Assembly (NCBI RefSeq): GCF_022682495.2
Contig: NC_071397.1
Location: forward strand, 26,985,427-27,049,426
From: Desmodus rotundus
Taxonomy: Eukaryota; Chordata; Mammalia; Chiroptera; Phyllostomidae
Direction of reading: 5' to 3'
Length of the DNA stretch: 64,000 bases
Below the pieces are notes generated by a model. It was not told the DNA's origin, ran no database searches, and saw only the letters and a program-made list of their open reading frames with translations. The position numbers and the translations under genes are program-made. Positions 25,479 through 38,611 of this stretch are shown piece by piece (positions within the stretch are counted from its first letter, which is position 1; every line of letters begins with the position of its first letter).

Positions 25479-26587
25479 AAAATGAAATAAAAAGCACCAC
25501 AGAACATATAACCTAATTTTCTTTGTGCTCAAAATTACAATTAATTAATAATAAAATTATTTAAAACTAGTACCATAATCCAATGACTAGTAAGTATTCC
25601 AATCTTCCTTGAATATAGGATGAAGAGCAGAAATTCATGTAATATGCTCATTCAAAATAAAAAGTTTAGGCACATCCATATATTATCAAATATATTTTCT
25701 AGAAAAATGATGAAGCCAATGGCACTGGTTTTGGTATTTTGATATTTATAATAACTCTTAAGTATACATTACATCTACTTCACTCAAAGCAAAAACAAAT
25801 TCTAGACCATCCTAGAACACAACTGGGAAGGTTTTAGTCCTCTCACAGTTTCACCCTTAATAGAGCAAAGAATTTTTAGAAAAAAAAAGTTGTTCTTGAT
25901 TCTGGATCGATTTCTTCATTGAAAATACCACTGTAGGTATCAGGAAAATAGAGATCTTTGATTTGGTGTATTTTCCATGAATTGACTTCAGGACAAAGAG
26001 CTGAGGGTGATGACTTATGTCTCTCCATCTATTCTCTCTCCTCAGGCACCTGTATTCTGACTATGATGGAGTGTTTCTTTCTACCCCAAACTATAAACTT
26101 CCTAGAGATTGGAAGTCATTCCAGGCTTCACCTGTATTTCTCCAAACATTCTTGGTATATTTATAAAATATAGTGAATGGATATCTCCACTAAGACAATC
26201 ATTTACTCTTTAGTAAGAGAGAGTTTAATAATGACGTGAGCATGATAAAGTAAGAGAATGGATGAATTTAAGGATTAGGTCATGACTAAAATTCAGATGC
26301 CTTGGCCATTATCTGTAAATTGAAAAAAAAATACATGCAGTCACTGCTTCTTTGATTTTCTGAAATCTGCAGATGATACAGCATCCACACAGGAAGGGGA
26401 AGGAAAATCATGCATGTGTGTATAATGCACACACAAATATTTGTGTGTGTATATAAATATACATATATAAACAGGCATGATGTGTTTATAAATATACATA
26501 ATAAGCAGAGAATGAGCAGGTATGTATACATGTGTGCATGTTTGTATATATAAACATATGTAAAATACTTATGTATTAAACCATTAG
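25479..26587. other. Intergenic stretch, nothing assigned
   Basis: AT-rich sequence. It contains TG/TATA low-complexity runs at about 26410-26570 and no gene. Confidence 0.5.
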
Positions 26588-26850
26588 GAGGATGTGGAAT
26601 AACTGGAACTTGAAGTTATTGCAGAAATGTAAAATTGTACAATTACTATGGACAATTTTGGCAAATCTAACAGAATGTATAAAGGTGAATCTCATTAAAA
26701 GGCCCATAGGCTATTTTTGTGTTGTTCTTGCAACTTTTCTGTAAGTTTAAAATCATAGCAGTGTTGTGATTGCTGGGGAGAAGGGGTTATAAGGGGACTA
26801 AATGGTAATGGGAAAATACAATAAAGATTAAATTTATAATAAATAAAATG
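26588..26850 (+). mobile_element. L1 3' end fragment, internally rearranged
   Basis: The start (GGATGTGGAATAACTGGAAC) resembles late L1 ORF2. The end (GGGGACTAAATGGTAATGGG, then AATACAATAAAGATTAAA) matches the L1 3' terminus also seen at 46675-46735. The two parts are closer together than in a full element, so sequence has been lost between them. Confidence 0.6.
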
Positions 26851-29800
26851 CATAACATCATATCAAAATAAAAAGTTAGAAAATTAAAAAGTTAGAACTG
26901 AACCAGAAAGACCCCTCCTGACTGCAATAATTTATTTTCTACTTTTCAGTATTCGCTATGCACGGGTATTAAGTGTACGTGTCTACGTTCCAGCAGTTCT
27001 ACGTCTTCAGCTTTAGCTGGTTTTGCAGCACCTCATCTGACACTCCCTACGTACATCTTCAGATCCCCTTCACCTGCCTCACTTGCTGTTTTCGCTCTGT
27101 GTGGGCTCTCACTGACCTCCGTGAAGGAACGGACAATACCCTGCCTACAGCCTCAGGGCATCTGTATTGACACAGCTTGGCTCCCATGTCCACTCTTGTG
27201 AAGCCCAGGGATGACAGAATTAATGCCCTGTGGGATGAACTTTTTCTATCAGAAGATGTCAGCCCGAGGCACAGAATACAGAGCATTTTGTGGGCAAACT
27301 CCCACTGATGGAGCAGTCTGTCCCACTTAGTGCCAGAAAACAGAACAGTTCTGTGCTCTTCTTTTCTCTCTGCTGCATAGATTACAGGAAGTGCTCCACT
27401 GGATCTAGTAAGTCTAGAGGTTGCAAGAAGTGAAAAGGTCTTTGAAAAAGTGTTGGTGTGTAAATTGGCAATGAAGGAAGGGGCCAGGGAAGAGCATTTG
27501 ACTGGTTTACAAGAGGCAACATATTCTCACCTTTAATGTAAGGTGCTGCTAACACTTCAGATTATTAGAGAACATGGAAATTCAGGATTTACTTGTAGGA
27601 TTTCCAATTTTCAATGGTCATTAATTTTTTTAATAAACATTCTGCTTGCAACATAAAATTTATATGTCTCATGTAACAAGTGTTATTTCAGGTTTAGGTG
27701 AATGAATTACATGGAATGAACAAACAAATTGGCAGCTGGAACTGACTCAGCAGTTTGAGAGAAGATGGGAGGGAAGATTTAATGTGAACATTTGTTTCTT
27801 TTTGACCTAGTATATATCCTTTGTAACTTGAAAAATTATGATATTTAAACAAAGTCTGCAATATAGATTGAGTGAAAGAGAAGAAAATATTGTAGAAAAA
27901 TTTAGTTGTGGAGAAGAAGAACTCCACATAAGACCAAAAGAGCATATGGGTTCAAAGTATTCAATGAAGATTTGATCATTGTCTAATTATGAAACTAAAG
28001 CAAAATCGAAATGGATAACATTATCCCCAGGGAGTTTAATGGATTGTGATAAATATGGAACTGTGCATTTGACGATAATATACCTTTCTCTGTCAATACT
28101 AACTCAAGACTGGAATAGAAATCCCCAGCCAGAAATCTGCTCTTTGGATTAGTATTTAATCATAATGAGTCTGTGTTTTTGCTATAGGAAATCATGAAAA
28201 ATTTGAGGGTTTATCTTAGAGTTTATAGCTTATGGAACTCCAAACTAATATAAAAGTAGTAACAGAATGGCCAAGCTAAAATCCTCCATCTTAAACCCAA
28301 TTTCTTACAATTGCCTCTCAGTCCTATATTTTAATTTTTTTGTTATAATGGTTACTGTATCTAGTTCTATGATAAAAGAATAATTGTTGTGGTACTGGTG
28401 TTTGAAAAAATGAATCCATGTGGTATGTGAATATTAGCTACTCAACTTGACCCCAATGAAAGGAATATTAAATAAAAGAAAACAACTGCTGTATTTCTAA
28501 TGAGTAAATGTAAAATAAAATATAGGAAATATATCTAGCAACACTTCATTGTGAAAGTAATATAATTCTGAAAGCAATAGTCAGCAGAGGTAGACTCAGA
28601 CATAAATACATGACGGAGAGTGAAAAACCTCGACACTAGTCAGTCACTTGAGCTGTATCATTTATTCAAGTTAAAAGCTCTCATCCTCAACATTTCCATT
28701 TCTAAAATTGAGATGACAATATTTTTAACATATAATTGAAGTAAAATATCTTATAAAATAAAATGACATTAAACAATCAAAATGTTAGCTTTTTATTAAA
28801 ATTATTCAAAAATAAAAACTAATCATCAGATATTTGCTAATAAGATTGTATAAGCTCATCACCTCAGAATGGGAAATATGTATTTCAGTTTGGGGAAGAA
28901 AGACAATGCCCACATCAAATTCTGTTTCTGAGGAAACAAATTATATTTTTGTAATTGAGTAGGGGTGTGTGTATGTATGTGAGAGACTGACAGGAAAGGG
29001 GGACAAAAGGGAGAAAGAAAGAGGAAGATAAACCAAAGTTAGAGCTCACAGAATTTAGCTTCACTGTTAGAGTTAGAATCTGAAAGAATGACTTGAGTTC
29101 AGTGTCAGACATCTGGTCATGAAATCTTTGAGAAGATGCCAAATCTTTCCAAATTTCCACTTTCTCATGAGAGAAACTTTCTCATGTAGTGTGGACCACT
29201 CTGGGAAGTAGTGGGAGAGTGGTCAGTGAGTCACGTGCCTCCCCCTGCTACAAGTTGGTGCTAGGCATCCCTGTACCTTTGGGTGAGGATGGCCAGGAGT
29301 TGATCTAATTTTTGGCTAGAATTTTTCTCTGCTGCCTTAGAGGTAGAAATATGTTTACTCCTCAAGCATGACCCTCCATCAGACACACAATCAGTCTAGA
29401 GGACCTTGATCTGAATCACACAAATGAGGAGGAGAGGGTTTGCAGAGCACTGTAAGGCTCACCTGCGGCCAGTTGCTGGTGAGACTGGGCTAGTGTGGGG
29501 AGGGAAAGACGCTGAGAGTCTCCTTGCTTTTACTGTGGTGGATCCTGTTCACCTCCATCTATCTGCCCTATTCACTAGGTAGACGACATTGCGCTGTTGC
29601 CTGGTGAGGCTTTGGTGAAATAATTATGCGATAGTTCTTTGTAAGGAATAACATACAAATTTTAAGATTTTATAATTATCAGTTAAAGGGTACAGAATAA
29701 ATGTTTTTGGTGTGTAATCATTTTTTGTGTGTGTGTGTGTATGAAAGAGAGAGAGAGAGAGAAATGGAGGCAGAAGCAAAGAGAAGGAACATATAAGAAG

Positions 29801-30434
29801 CTGCTAAGGGTTTCACCTTCAATAGAATTTTCTCAAGAAGGTTATCCTTAGAGAGATGCAATGTGTTTAAATTCCTATTCTTGGCATATCTATTTAAAAA
29901 TATCTGGCTTTTTCTTCTCCTTGTGTATTCTAAAAATAACAAAAAGATTAGAGAATATGCAACTTTAAGTATAATATGGGCATTCCATAGTACAGTTTTC
30001 TTAAATGAGAAAATAGACTATTTTCAGTGCAAAACATTTTGTTTTTATCATTCCAACTTTCTAACAGATACTTATAATGTCATGAACATTTTGCAATGCC
30101 AGCATCTCAATGTCATCTGTATTACTATTTATTCGACGTAGCATATGCCACACCCCTGCTACTCTGAGCTTCTTTCTAAAATGTCTAGTGAACTATTAAT
30201 CCCATTTCACATTTTAGAAAAGATCATATTATGTAACCTTAACATAAAAATACATTGCGTTTTATAAAGTTTCTGGTGCACGTTGAGAATCTCCAACTAA
30301 TTATGAGATAAGGCTCAGTTGGCCAGAGATTTGGGCAGCAAATGCCATATCCTTCAGGTTCCTCAAATTCATATAAGCACATTAAACAGCCTCTCCAGAA
30401 TAAGGCTGCTTATTGGTACATCACTACATCTTGG
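26851..30434. other. 3.6-kb intergenic stretch, unassigned
   Basis: No recognisable genes. The parts at 26940-27400 and 29160-29620 are clearly GC-richer than their surroundings. I could not match them to a known repeat or exon. A GT/GA microsatellite is at 29726-29762. Confidence 0.45.
29726..29762. repeat. Compound (GT)n(GA)n microsatellite
   Basis: About seven GT units and about eight GA units are separated by a short ATGAA spacer. Confidence 0.85.
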
Positions 30435-30605
30435 AGTCAGGATAGGGTAGTAAAAAATATAGATTTAAGATTATGTCAGATTAGTAGACCTTTTATCAAT
30501 TTTTGTCTTAGGTTTTATAAACAGCATGGACTTGAGAAATTAGCTTGACTCATAAGCAACATCAATTTCTTTACTGGAAGTAGGAATATGAATGTTCCAT
30601 TTTCA
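30435..30605 (+). repeat. Probable MIR relic
   Basis: The block order (a TAGATTTAAGATTATG start, then GGACTTGAGAAATTAGCTTG, then CAATTTCTTTACTGGAAG) follows the MIR core: a tRNA-like head, then the cell-count-like GGGCAAGTTA segment and the CCTCATCTGTAAAATGG segment. All are heavily mutated. Confidence 0.45.
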
Positions 30606-31304
30606 AAGTTTTGCTGTAAATTCATTCATTCTTTCAAATAACAAATCGATTCAGTATCTATTCTGTTACATGTTCAGATATATAGCACAGAGGCCCTGAC
30701 TTCATTATGCTTATATTCTGGAGAGGGTAGAAATAGAAAATAAATAAACATAGAGTATGATACCAGGTATTGATAAGTGCTGTGGCCAAGAACCATCAGG
30801 TAATGAGATGGTGATAGGAGATGCTATTCAAATAGAAAAGTGAGTAAGTGACTCTCAGTGAGACAATGCGAATAAACTATCCAGTGTCCATTATCTTAAT
30901 CATCAGGATTTATAACTGTTAGGTAAAAAATCCAGAGAAGAAGCCATATATTTTTAAATATAAGACAAACTGAAATTACCTCTCTTGTCATGGAACCTAA
31001 TATTGAATGTTTCTTAACTGGTTTTTTGTTCTGTGCTCCTTGTCACACCATTGCCAAGCAGTATAATAACTTCATTGTGATGTATAATATTTTTGCTTTA
31101 ATAGTTATATTTAACTTACAGAACCAAGAAACTCATAATAAAATAATTTTAAAATTCCTATTATTTCCATATGCAATAAAAAAGCAACAAAATGAAATAA
31201 TCGAGTGTTTCTCAATAAAGCTTTACAAACAGAATTTAGATGATTTTCAACTTTACAAATAAAATATAATACACAAATAGTTAAGAAAATTGACTTGGCC
31301 ACAA
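30606..31304. other. Intergenic stretch, possible ancient repeat
   Basis: The part at 30610-30850 (ATTCATTCATTCTTTC, then TTATGCTTATATTCTGGAG, then GATAAGTGCTGTGGCCAAG) looks like a common ancient mammalian repeat, possibly antisense L2. The remainder is unassigned. Confidence 0.35.
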
Positions 31305-31757
31305 AATAGAATGAGATCTTATCCTTTGCAATAGCTTTGATGGACCTGGAGAGCAATGTGCTAAGTGAAATTAGTCAAAGAAAGTACCATATGATTTCAC
31401 TTATATGTAGAATAATGAACAAATGAATTAAAAAGCAAAATAGTGACAGACTCAGATAGCAGGCTGACAGCTGTTGGGATGGGGGTGCTGGGGAGCGAAG
31501 GAATTGGGGAGCAAAAAAAAGAGAAAACAATTTAATGGATGCAGACATCAGTGTGGTGACTGCCAGCGGAAGAGGGTACGTGGGGAACGTGGGGGGTGGT
31601 AAAGGGGGAATAAATGGTGGTGAACACAGACTTGACTTGGGGCGGCAAACAGTACAATACACTGTGTAGATGATGTGTTGTGGAATTGTGCACCTGAAAC
31701 CTGTATACCTTTGTGAACCAGTGCCACCCACTAAAATGAAATAAAAAAGAAAAAATG
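31305..31757 (+). mobile_element. L1 3' end, 5'-truncated
   Basis: It begins in late ORF2 (CTTTGATGGACCTGGAGAGC), passes the GTACCATATGATTTCACTTA block and a G-rich 3' UTR, and ends in an ATAAAAAAGAAAAAATG tail. A short piece of ORF2 sense sequence remains but no usable frame. Confidence 0.8.
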
Positions 31758-32439
31758 ATTAATAAACTATGCAGAATCATTTGAGAAAACACTTGAATTA
31801 AGAAGCATGGAATAAATAGCATTTCTGTACTAAAATTATACTAAATTTTGGTGGGTGATCATCTTTAAGACTCAGTTTGTCTTCAGGAATCGGACACAAG
31901 ATTACCAATGAATGTAGATTTTTTTGCAGAAATAGTCCAAAGGAACATGGTCAAAGAAAAAAATCAATGATAAAGTGGATTGTTTAGTCAATTAAAAAAA
32001 AAATGAGCCTCAATGTACTTGAGAACTGCAAAGAGCATATGGAGAGCAGAACTATTCATCTGAGAGTCAAGAATTAACAGAAAAACTATTTATTGTTCCT
32101 AGTTCCTATTTTCCATTTGTTTACAATTATCCCTCTGGGCAAAAGTTTCCCTACATTTCAATGCTCTACATGCTTGTCTTAAAAGTGAGCCCCTAAAGAC
32201 ATCCACATTGGAAGAACATAGGAGCAGAAAGTAAAGAACAGGCTTAAGGGCTTGAGGGAAACAAGTACAAATGAAAAACATGGTTAAAATCAGAGATGAT
32301 GTTAAGAAAATGAGTAATAAGAACACAATAGCTAATAAGCAAATTAGATTTCTTCTATGAAGATAAAAATGTTCAATAGAACAAAAATATATATGATAGT
32401 TGGAACCATTCACAGCTATATTTATAAAGATATTTTACC
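31758..32439. other. Intergenic stretch, nothing assigned
   Basis: No recognisable gene or repeat. Confidence 0.5.
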
Positions 32440-32695
32440 CCATACTTTCACATGCATCTTTATTTTTAAGTAGAACTTTTTTTTTCCACTCTCCTTGGTA
32501 TAATTATTCCCTGTCCTTTCCATTTTTTTGTATCTTTTCCCTTTTGTTTAAAAAGTTGCTCCTAGGAAAAAGTAAGAGTTCCTTTTTTTATACTGCTGTG
32601 TACTATGCCATTGTGTAAATGTACCACCATTTTTTTAATACACTCATTTACCGATGGGGTCTTTATGGGTTCTTTAGTTGCTATTTGAAAATTGA
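32440..32695 (-). mobile_element. Old L1 ORF2 fragment
   Basis: TACTATGCCATTGTGTAAAT, followed by a CATTTACCGATGGGGTCTTT block, is the antisense of the conserved late-ORF2 stretch encoding the MEYYSAIK-type region. Highly diverged. Confidence 0.5.
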
Positions 32696-32910
32696 TTTAA
32701 AAATAAACTATTCAAACAAATCCCTGCTAAGCTGCTACTTTGACTGTGGCAGTGGGGGGGGACCCCACAAAAAACTACACAGCTAGTTAATGTAAAAAAA
32801 ACACTATTTATTCCAAAAGAAACAGAGTGTGCATGTCTGTATCTAAATTTATGTAAATTTTATCATTGATTAATATAATATAAATTGTAGTTACTCATTT
32901 TAGAACTTAG

Positions 32911-33412
32911 CAATTATCCCCTTATTTGCAGGGGATATGTTCAAAGACCCCCAGTATATGGCTGGTGTTACCGAACCCTATATTTAGAGTATGTGCTTTC
33001 CTACCCAAACATTCATACCTTATGATAAAGTATAATTTCTGTTAGTCATAGTAAGAGGTTAGTTAAATTAATTAATAATAAAATAATTATAATAATAAAA
33101 TAAGGATACCTTGACCCCATGTACTGCTATGCTGCCACCACCAACCTAAAAATCTAGATGACTACTAAACAACTGTTGGGCAAGAAGCACACACAACCTA
33201 GACAAATGCTTCAGACAGAACAAAGGATGATTCATGTCCCAGGTGGGACAGAACAGGGTGGCCTGAGATTTCATCACACTGTTCAGAATGGCACATAATT
33301 TAAAACATGATTTTTTTTCTGGAATTTTCCATTTCATATTATTTGACTGGAATTGCCAATGAATAACTAAAACTGGGGAACATGAAATTTTGAATAAGGG
33401 AGAACTATGGTA
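32911..33412 (+). mobile_element. Tigger-like (pogo/Tc1-mariner) MITE
   Basis: The left end has TTATCCCCTTATTTGCAGGG and GACCCCCAGTATATGG, then ACCGAACCCTATATTTAG and CTTATGATAAAGTATAATTT. The right half has GATTCATGTCCCAGGTGGGA, GAGATTTCATCACACTG, CTGGAATTTTCCATTTCATA and the end GAATAAGGGAGAAC. This order matches a well-known mammalian Tigger-derived element. It is heavily mutated and has no transposase frame, so it is ancient and inactive. Confidence 0.7.
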
Positions 33413-36400
33413 TAAGTACAGTACAAATGAATAAAAATGTAAAAATGTTTCTCTCTCAAATATTGTTGCTTTTTCATACATTACTCTATCACAGTGAAGT
33501 GACAAGATTATGATTACAGAATCTTGATTGCAAGGGAAAAACAACTAACAAGATGCAAATTACTAGTCAACAAATATATATTTTAACAATAACAGGTAAA
33601 CAGTCTTAAAATAATTTTATATTTCTATAATTTAAGTTATGCTTCATCTATAAGAAAATTAGTGTGTTCTGAAACTGACATTTCAGTCTAAAATATGGTA
33701 TGATATTTTAATTTGACAGTATAATTCTCTAAATCATTTGCAGTGATAAAAAATCACCTTTCTTTTCTTACTTTAGGTTTCTTGTGGCAAACATATTAGA
33801 TAAATATTTTTTATTAGATTTATATGTTTATTTTCACTTTTAATGTTTTCCAATATAGATTTATGTTCTATCATATGATGCTGATGAAATTATTCCAATG
33901 AGCATTTTCCTCTAGTTTCTTCTGTAATTATTTCTAATTTAACATTTATAACTAACCATAATGTGCTAATAAATATTGGAATATATGATTTTTTATAAAC
34001 ACAAGTACTTTATCCATTTTATTTTAATTGTTAAGAATCTATAAATTCATTTATGATGTTATTTTCTCTTTTGTAATAAAACATATTTTACACTTAAAAT
34101 TTTAATACGTTTTTCAGAGGAGTGTTGTTATAACCAAAGTTTGACAGGAAGTTAAATTCCATTTAAATATGCTTGTCGGCAATAGCAAGGTGGTCATCCC
34201 ATGCCCATAGTTTTATATATTCTACATCTCAGGATCTAAACTGGAGACCGCACTTGCTTTTTTTGAATTTTCTGAAAGCAGGTAGTTTCTTTAGTATTAA
34301 ATAGTCATTCTTCATATATGCCGAATTTAACTTCGGCATTTTTTGATACTTATTCATAATGAATATTTTAATTTTACTGGTAAATAGCTGTTGTGAAGGG
34401 ATTATTATTACCCAAAGAGTTCTCACTTTGGGGCATTTTACATAGGGGGCGGAGCGATAGTGCTTATTTCACTCTGTCTTATACTGTGGTTAACGACTTT
34501 CCTAGCCTCAGCAGAAAACAAATCTCTCAGGAGACTGAGTTATTTTATAGCAAGTCTGGGCTTTACTTATCTTATCTCCTCACACAGACATTCAGAATCC
34601 AATAGTGAACTTTGCATATAATAGGGAATTGTTTCATGGTTTTAGTTTTTTTAATTAACATATGAATATGTAGGAAAACAATTATTTCATGAGTAAATAA
34701 ATCAGACAATTCCACTAATAAACATTATAATAAGAATTCTGGTGTAATAAAAAGACTTTTATATCTAAGGTGTTGAAAAGGAGATATTTATACTTCAAAA
34801 TATATAGTTAGTGTTTGGCTGATCTACATAAAATGTATACAACTATGTCTGTTGTGGAAATACAATTCAAAACAAAACCTCTCCCAACCCAGAAAACCTC
34901 TGCACAAAGGTAGTAAAGAAATAACAAGATTTTATTAAATAATATAAAAGTATAAAAATAATAAAATATTTTTATTATTTGAATGAAACCAGTATGTGAC
35001 ACCCATGACAAACAACCTACTAAAAGAGCGCAAAGACAAAGGATTCTTAAACTTGTATGCAGCCCAGCAGATACAACCATCGCATATATGTTTGCAAAAT
35101 TAACAACGTAGCCTTTAAATAAAAGAATGTGAGGTCACCATTTGTCATATATCGTTCATCTTAGGTTCATTGGGTTAATTGGAGTGGCTATCTGTGTTAG
35201 TTAAATAGACTTTATTCAGAGGAGTAACAAACTTCTTATATTTTTATAACATGATAGTTTTGAAACTTGGAGGAAGGTTCATACCAAAATTTTTAGACTC
35301 CTTCCATAGAGTCTAGGAGATAGGAGTATCATCTCCCTTGTTGCGTTTCAGAGATGGTAACTTAGCCCTTCACAAAGCCATTCAGAAAGGGGAAATGCCA
35401 ATTTCCTTACATTTAACTAAAAATATTCAGTCTCTTATTATAAAATTTTTATTTGTCCTAACAATCTTAACATATAATGAATCACACACAAGACTACAAG
35501 TAGTATCATAATATGATGAAGTGTAAAAGAAATATCTTGAAAATTATTACAAAAATATTTTGAAATTTTTACTAAGGAGTTTTGTAAGTCACAGATTCCT
35601 GGTTATAAGTAAATTTGAGCCTATTACCTTAAGCTGACATCATCTGACGTAGTAAAAAACCACCTCCATGCAGTATCATTGTTATTAATATTAGTTAGCA
35701 AGTAGATACTGGCAAAGTCTAAAATTCTAATTTAAAATTCTCAACATTTTCATTGCCTCAAGGGAATCATGATGTTTCTTTCCCTCTCTTTCTCCTTCCT
35801 TTCCTCTCTCTCTAAAAATAATAAAATATTTTTTAAATTATACATTTTAAAAATAAGAACTAAATTATCATTATTTGCCCATAATACTTTTTTTTTCAAA
35901 CTGGCCTCATTGAGCACTGGAACTCACCGGCCTCGCTCTCCCTTGGATGTGCATTTCTTTAATTATTAAGCCTTCAAGACAATGGGGTTCTGGGTAGCAT
36001 CAAATTAATTTTCAAAGCAGAGCCCCTAGTCTGTTGACCACAAAGGAGAATTTCAGTAAAACCATAAATAACATCCTGGGCTTTAGTTGTGTTTTAGCTT
36101 CAGACCTAGAAAAACAGAACAATCCCACCAGCCACACCCTTGGGAATACAGACATCAGATCCAGAAGCAATGATCGAGTGCCTTCTACCTTAGCACCAAC
36201 CAATTAATGAAGACCATGACTCAAACTCCACCATGATTAATGGTACCATTTCCTTAATTAATAAACCATTACTTTCTTGGCTGCAAATTCCTGTTTGTGT
36301 TTGCTTAGGTTTTGATGCACACAGGCAAACAAACTCCATTAATTCAGTAACAGGACTTGAATCTTTTTCTAAGGTTCAAAAACAGGCCTTATGTTAATCT

Positions 36401-37494
36401 TTATCCTCGCAAATCTGTTAGTAATTAAAGTCTTCATCAATAGTCAGTGAATAAAATAAATGATGGTACATTTAACTTTCAGTTGAATAGAAAGACAGTT
36501 GGCAAATGGAGACATTTTCAAAAGAAGAAAAAAGAGGGACCGAGTCAAGGTAAAGGTTGAAGTGTTACAGAGTATGTGACCCTCCAATGTGCCTCTTTGC
36601 CATGAGGATTATTTTGAGCTGATTATTTTGACAAACTGCAGACACATTGAGAAGTTACCCTTTTATAAGAGGAATCTACATTCATAAAGAAATTTGCATG
36701 AGAAAGGGAATGTATACAGGACACGAGCTATTACCAGACATAACTTTTCACCTGAGAGAGTTATCTTCATGACAAGACACACCTTATCTACCAAATATTC
36801 CCTCTTCTAACCTTCCTGTGAATTGCCTCCCTCTTTTCCCAAACACACATCTTTCTTTAGTCTTTTAGATGAAGCTGTTTTTTAAGACAGTAGCTTGTAC
36901 CATCTAAGGAAGTTCACTTATTTTTCTTAAATATCTTCCATATACACATGAGTTAAAGTTTGCCCCTGAAGACTTATACTTTACCTGTTAAAACATATTA
37001 TGTATTAAATTAAACCCTTGCCTGTCCAAAGAAATTGTGTGTGGTAAGGTAGGACTATGACCTATAATTTTAGAGAGTATTCATTAGATAAAAAAATAGC
37101 TAGGCCTTTCTCTGAGTACCAACACAACACAAAGTACAAGAGGGTTGTTCTGAGCTTTTCAATATTATTTTAGTATCTGAGAACATGTATTTTGGGCTAA
37201 AAATCTAAAGCATGTCTTAACTATTGTACATTACTTCATTAATTAGAAGAATGTCAAAATCCTTACTTTTGTAGGGGTTTATTCAAATGTTAATCTGAGT
37301 GGAAAAATTGTATTTAAGTTTTATGCAAGTAAGAAGAGCTTTTGTTTTTCTCTCCACACTCCCTTCCTTTTTCTATTTTAATACTACATTACTCGTGTGA
37401 AGAATTTAATAATTTGATTCTTTTTTATGATCTTCAGTAATAGTGATTACTATTTATGCCAAATCCGAAGCTTAGTTATCTACACCAAAATATG
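33413..37494. other. 4-kb AT-rich intergenic stretch
   Basis: Apart from a truncated SINE tail at 35765-35838, I see no gene or clear repeat. Long AT-only runs occur, for example near 33580-34100. Confidence 0.45.
35765..35838 (+). mobile_element. 5'-truncated VES SINE tail
   Basis: ATGATGTTTCTTTCCCTCTC, a pyrimidine tract and CTCTAAAAATAATAAAAT match the last third of the VES SINEs at 17714 and 52771. The tRNA-like head is missing. Confidence 0.65.
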
Positions 37495-37498
37495 TTCT

Positions 37499-38607
37499 TG
37501 AATCTGTTCACAGCAGAGCTAGACCTGGGTGCTTGAGTCTGGCTAAGAAAGAATTCAGAACCAATAATTCTAATGCAAGAAATTTAGCCTTTCAGAAAGT
37601 TACAGAGGCATGAAAAGTTAGCCAGCTGGGCTACGTGGACTTAGGGGACAAACTACAGAGGCAAAAAAAAAAAAAAGGGCCCTTGTAGTTTAGGAGAAAG
37701 AAAGCAAAAGATATGTGCCTGAGGAAGAAGAGGATGAGGAGGTCCAGGCAAGCTCTAGAGCAGGGGTGTCAAACTTATTTTCACCAGGGTCACATCAGCC
37801 TTGTGGTTGCCTTGAAAGGGCCGAAATAATTTTAGGACTGCATAAATGTAACTACTCCTTAACTGTTAAGGAGATGAAATTACATTCGGCCCTTTCAAGG
37901 CAACTGCAAGGCTGATGTGGCCCCCAGTGAAAATGGGTTTGACACCCCTGCTCTAGAGAGAGAGGGAGTGAGAGACAACACTGTGTCCCTTGCCTTATGG
38001 GTTTTCACCTGTTTTCTAATGACAGGAATTTCAGGGGTGGTCTCAACAGACTATTCATCTGCTATCCAGGGTATCTTTTCAGCGTCAAGGTCTCTGCTGA
38101 CTGTGGCACTGGAGGACACTAGTTATTGCACCTGGTCCTGATTCAGCCATAGTTCACCTCATCTGGTTTTGCTGCTTTTCTGGACCTAAAGCTGAAGCAC
38201 AACTGAGACACAGATATTATCTCTAGTTTGCCCAAAACTCTGTCTCTGTGGTCAGCATATTCAAAGTTTGGTTCCTAAGATACTTTGACGGTGATCAGAA
38301 CCTCATTGTTCTGAGGGTCTAATGCTTAAGGGAGTGGTCCTGCAAGGGCTTGTATGGGGGTCAGATGAGACTACTCTCTAGCCCCCTCGTTCCTCCTCTG
38401 AGGCGGTCTAAACTCCATGACTAATGAATGACGTGCCAGTGTTGCAAAGGTCATACTGGGGGTGAAGTTCTAGCTCCTAATACTTGCTTTCTCTAGTTTT
38501 GTGCATTACTAGGCATCCAAATTTTCTGCTCTGGTGAAGTTCCACACCTGGCCTATTGTTCTTGCTCTGCTCATGCCTGTCTAAATGGCTCCTCCACAAA
38601 ATTAACA
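37499..38607 (-). mobile_element. Solo LTR (ERV1-like), minus strand, carrying a hAT insertion
   Basis: On the plus strand the unit runs TGAATCTGTTC...AAATTAACA, so it has TG/CA ends. Four-base duplications TTCT at 37495-37498 and 38608-38611 are identical. Removing the nested hAT and its duplication leaves about 0.9 kb, a normal LTR length. The minus-strand orientation is inferred from a block near the left edge, read in reverse, that resembles an R/U5 region (TTCTGAATTCTTTCTTAGCC). No internal retroviral genes are adjacent. The LTR call rests on ends plus TSD and should be checked against a repeat library. Confidence 0.55.
37761..37950. mobile_element. Fold-back (palindromic) hAT element with perfect 8-bp TSD
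   Basis: The 190-bp element starts CAGGGGTGTCAAAC and ends GTTTGACACCCCTG. The 8-bp duplications CTCTAGAG at 37753-37760 and 37951-37958 are identical. The arms of about 69 bp (37761-37829 and 37882-37950) are inverted copies of each other. A central CTCCTTAACTGTTAAGGAG closes the hairpin. Its left half equals that of the hAT at 21402, but the right half is an inverted copy of the left with an internal deletion of about 20 bases. There is no coding capacity. Confidence 0.93.
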
Positions 38608-38611
38608 TTCT

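Noticed and set aside
37715..38141. Two short plus-strand frames suggesting a gene
   Set aside because: They run through the fold-back hAT element and its host LTR.
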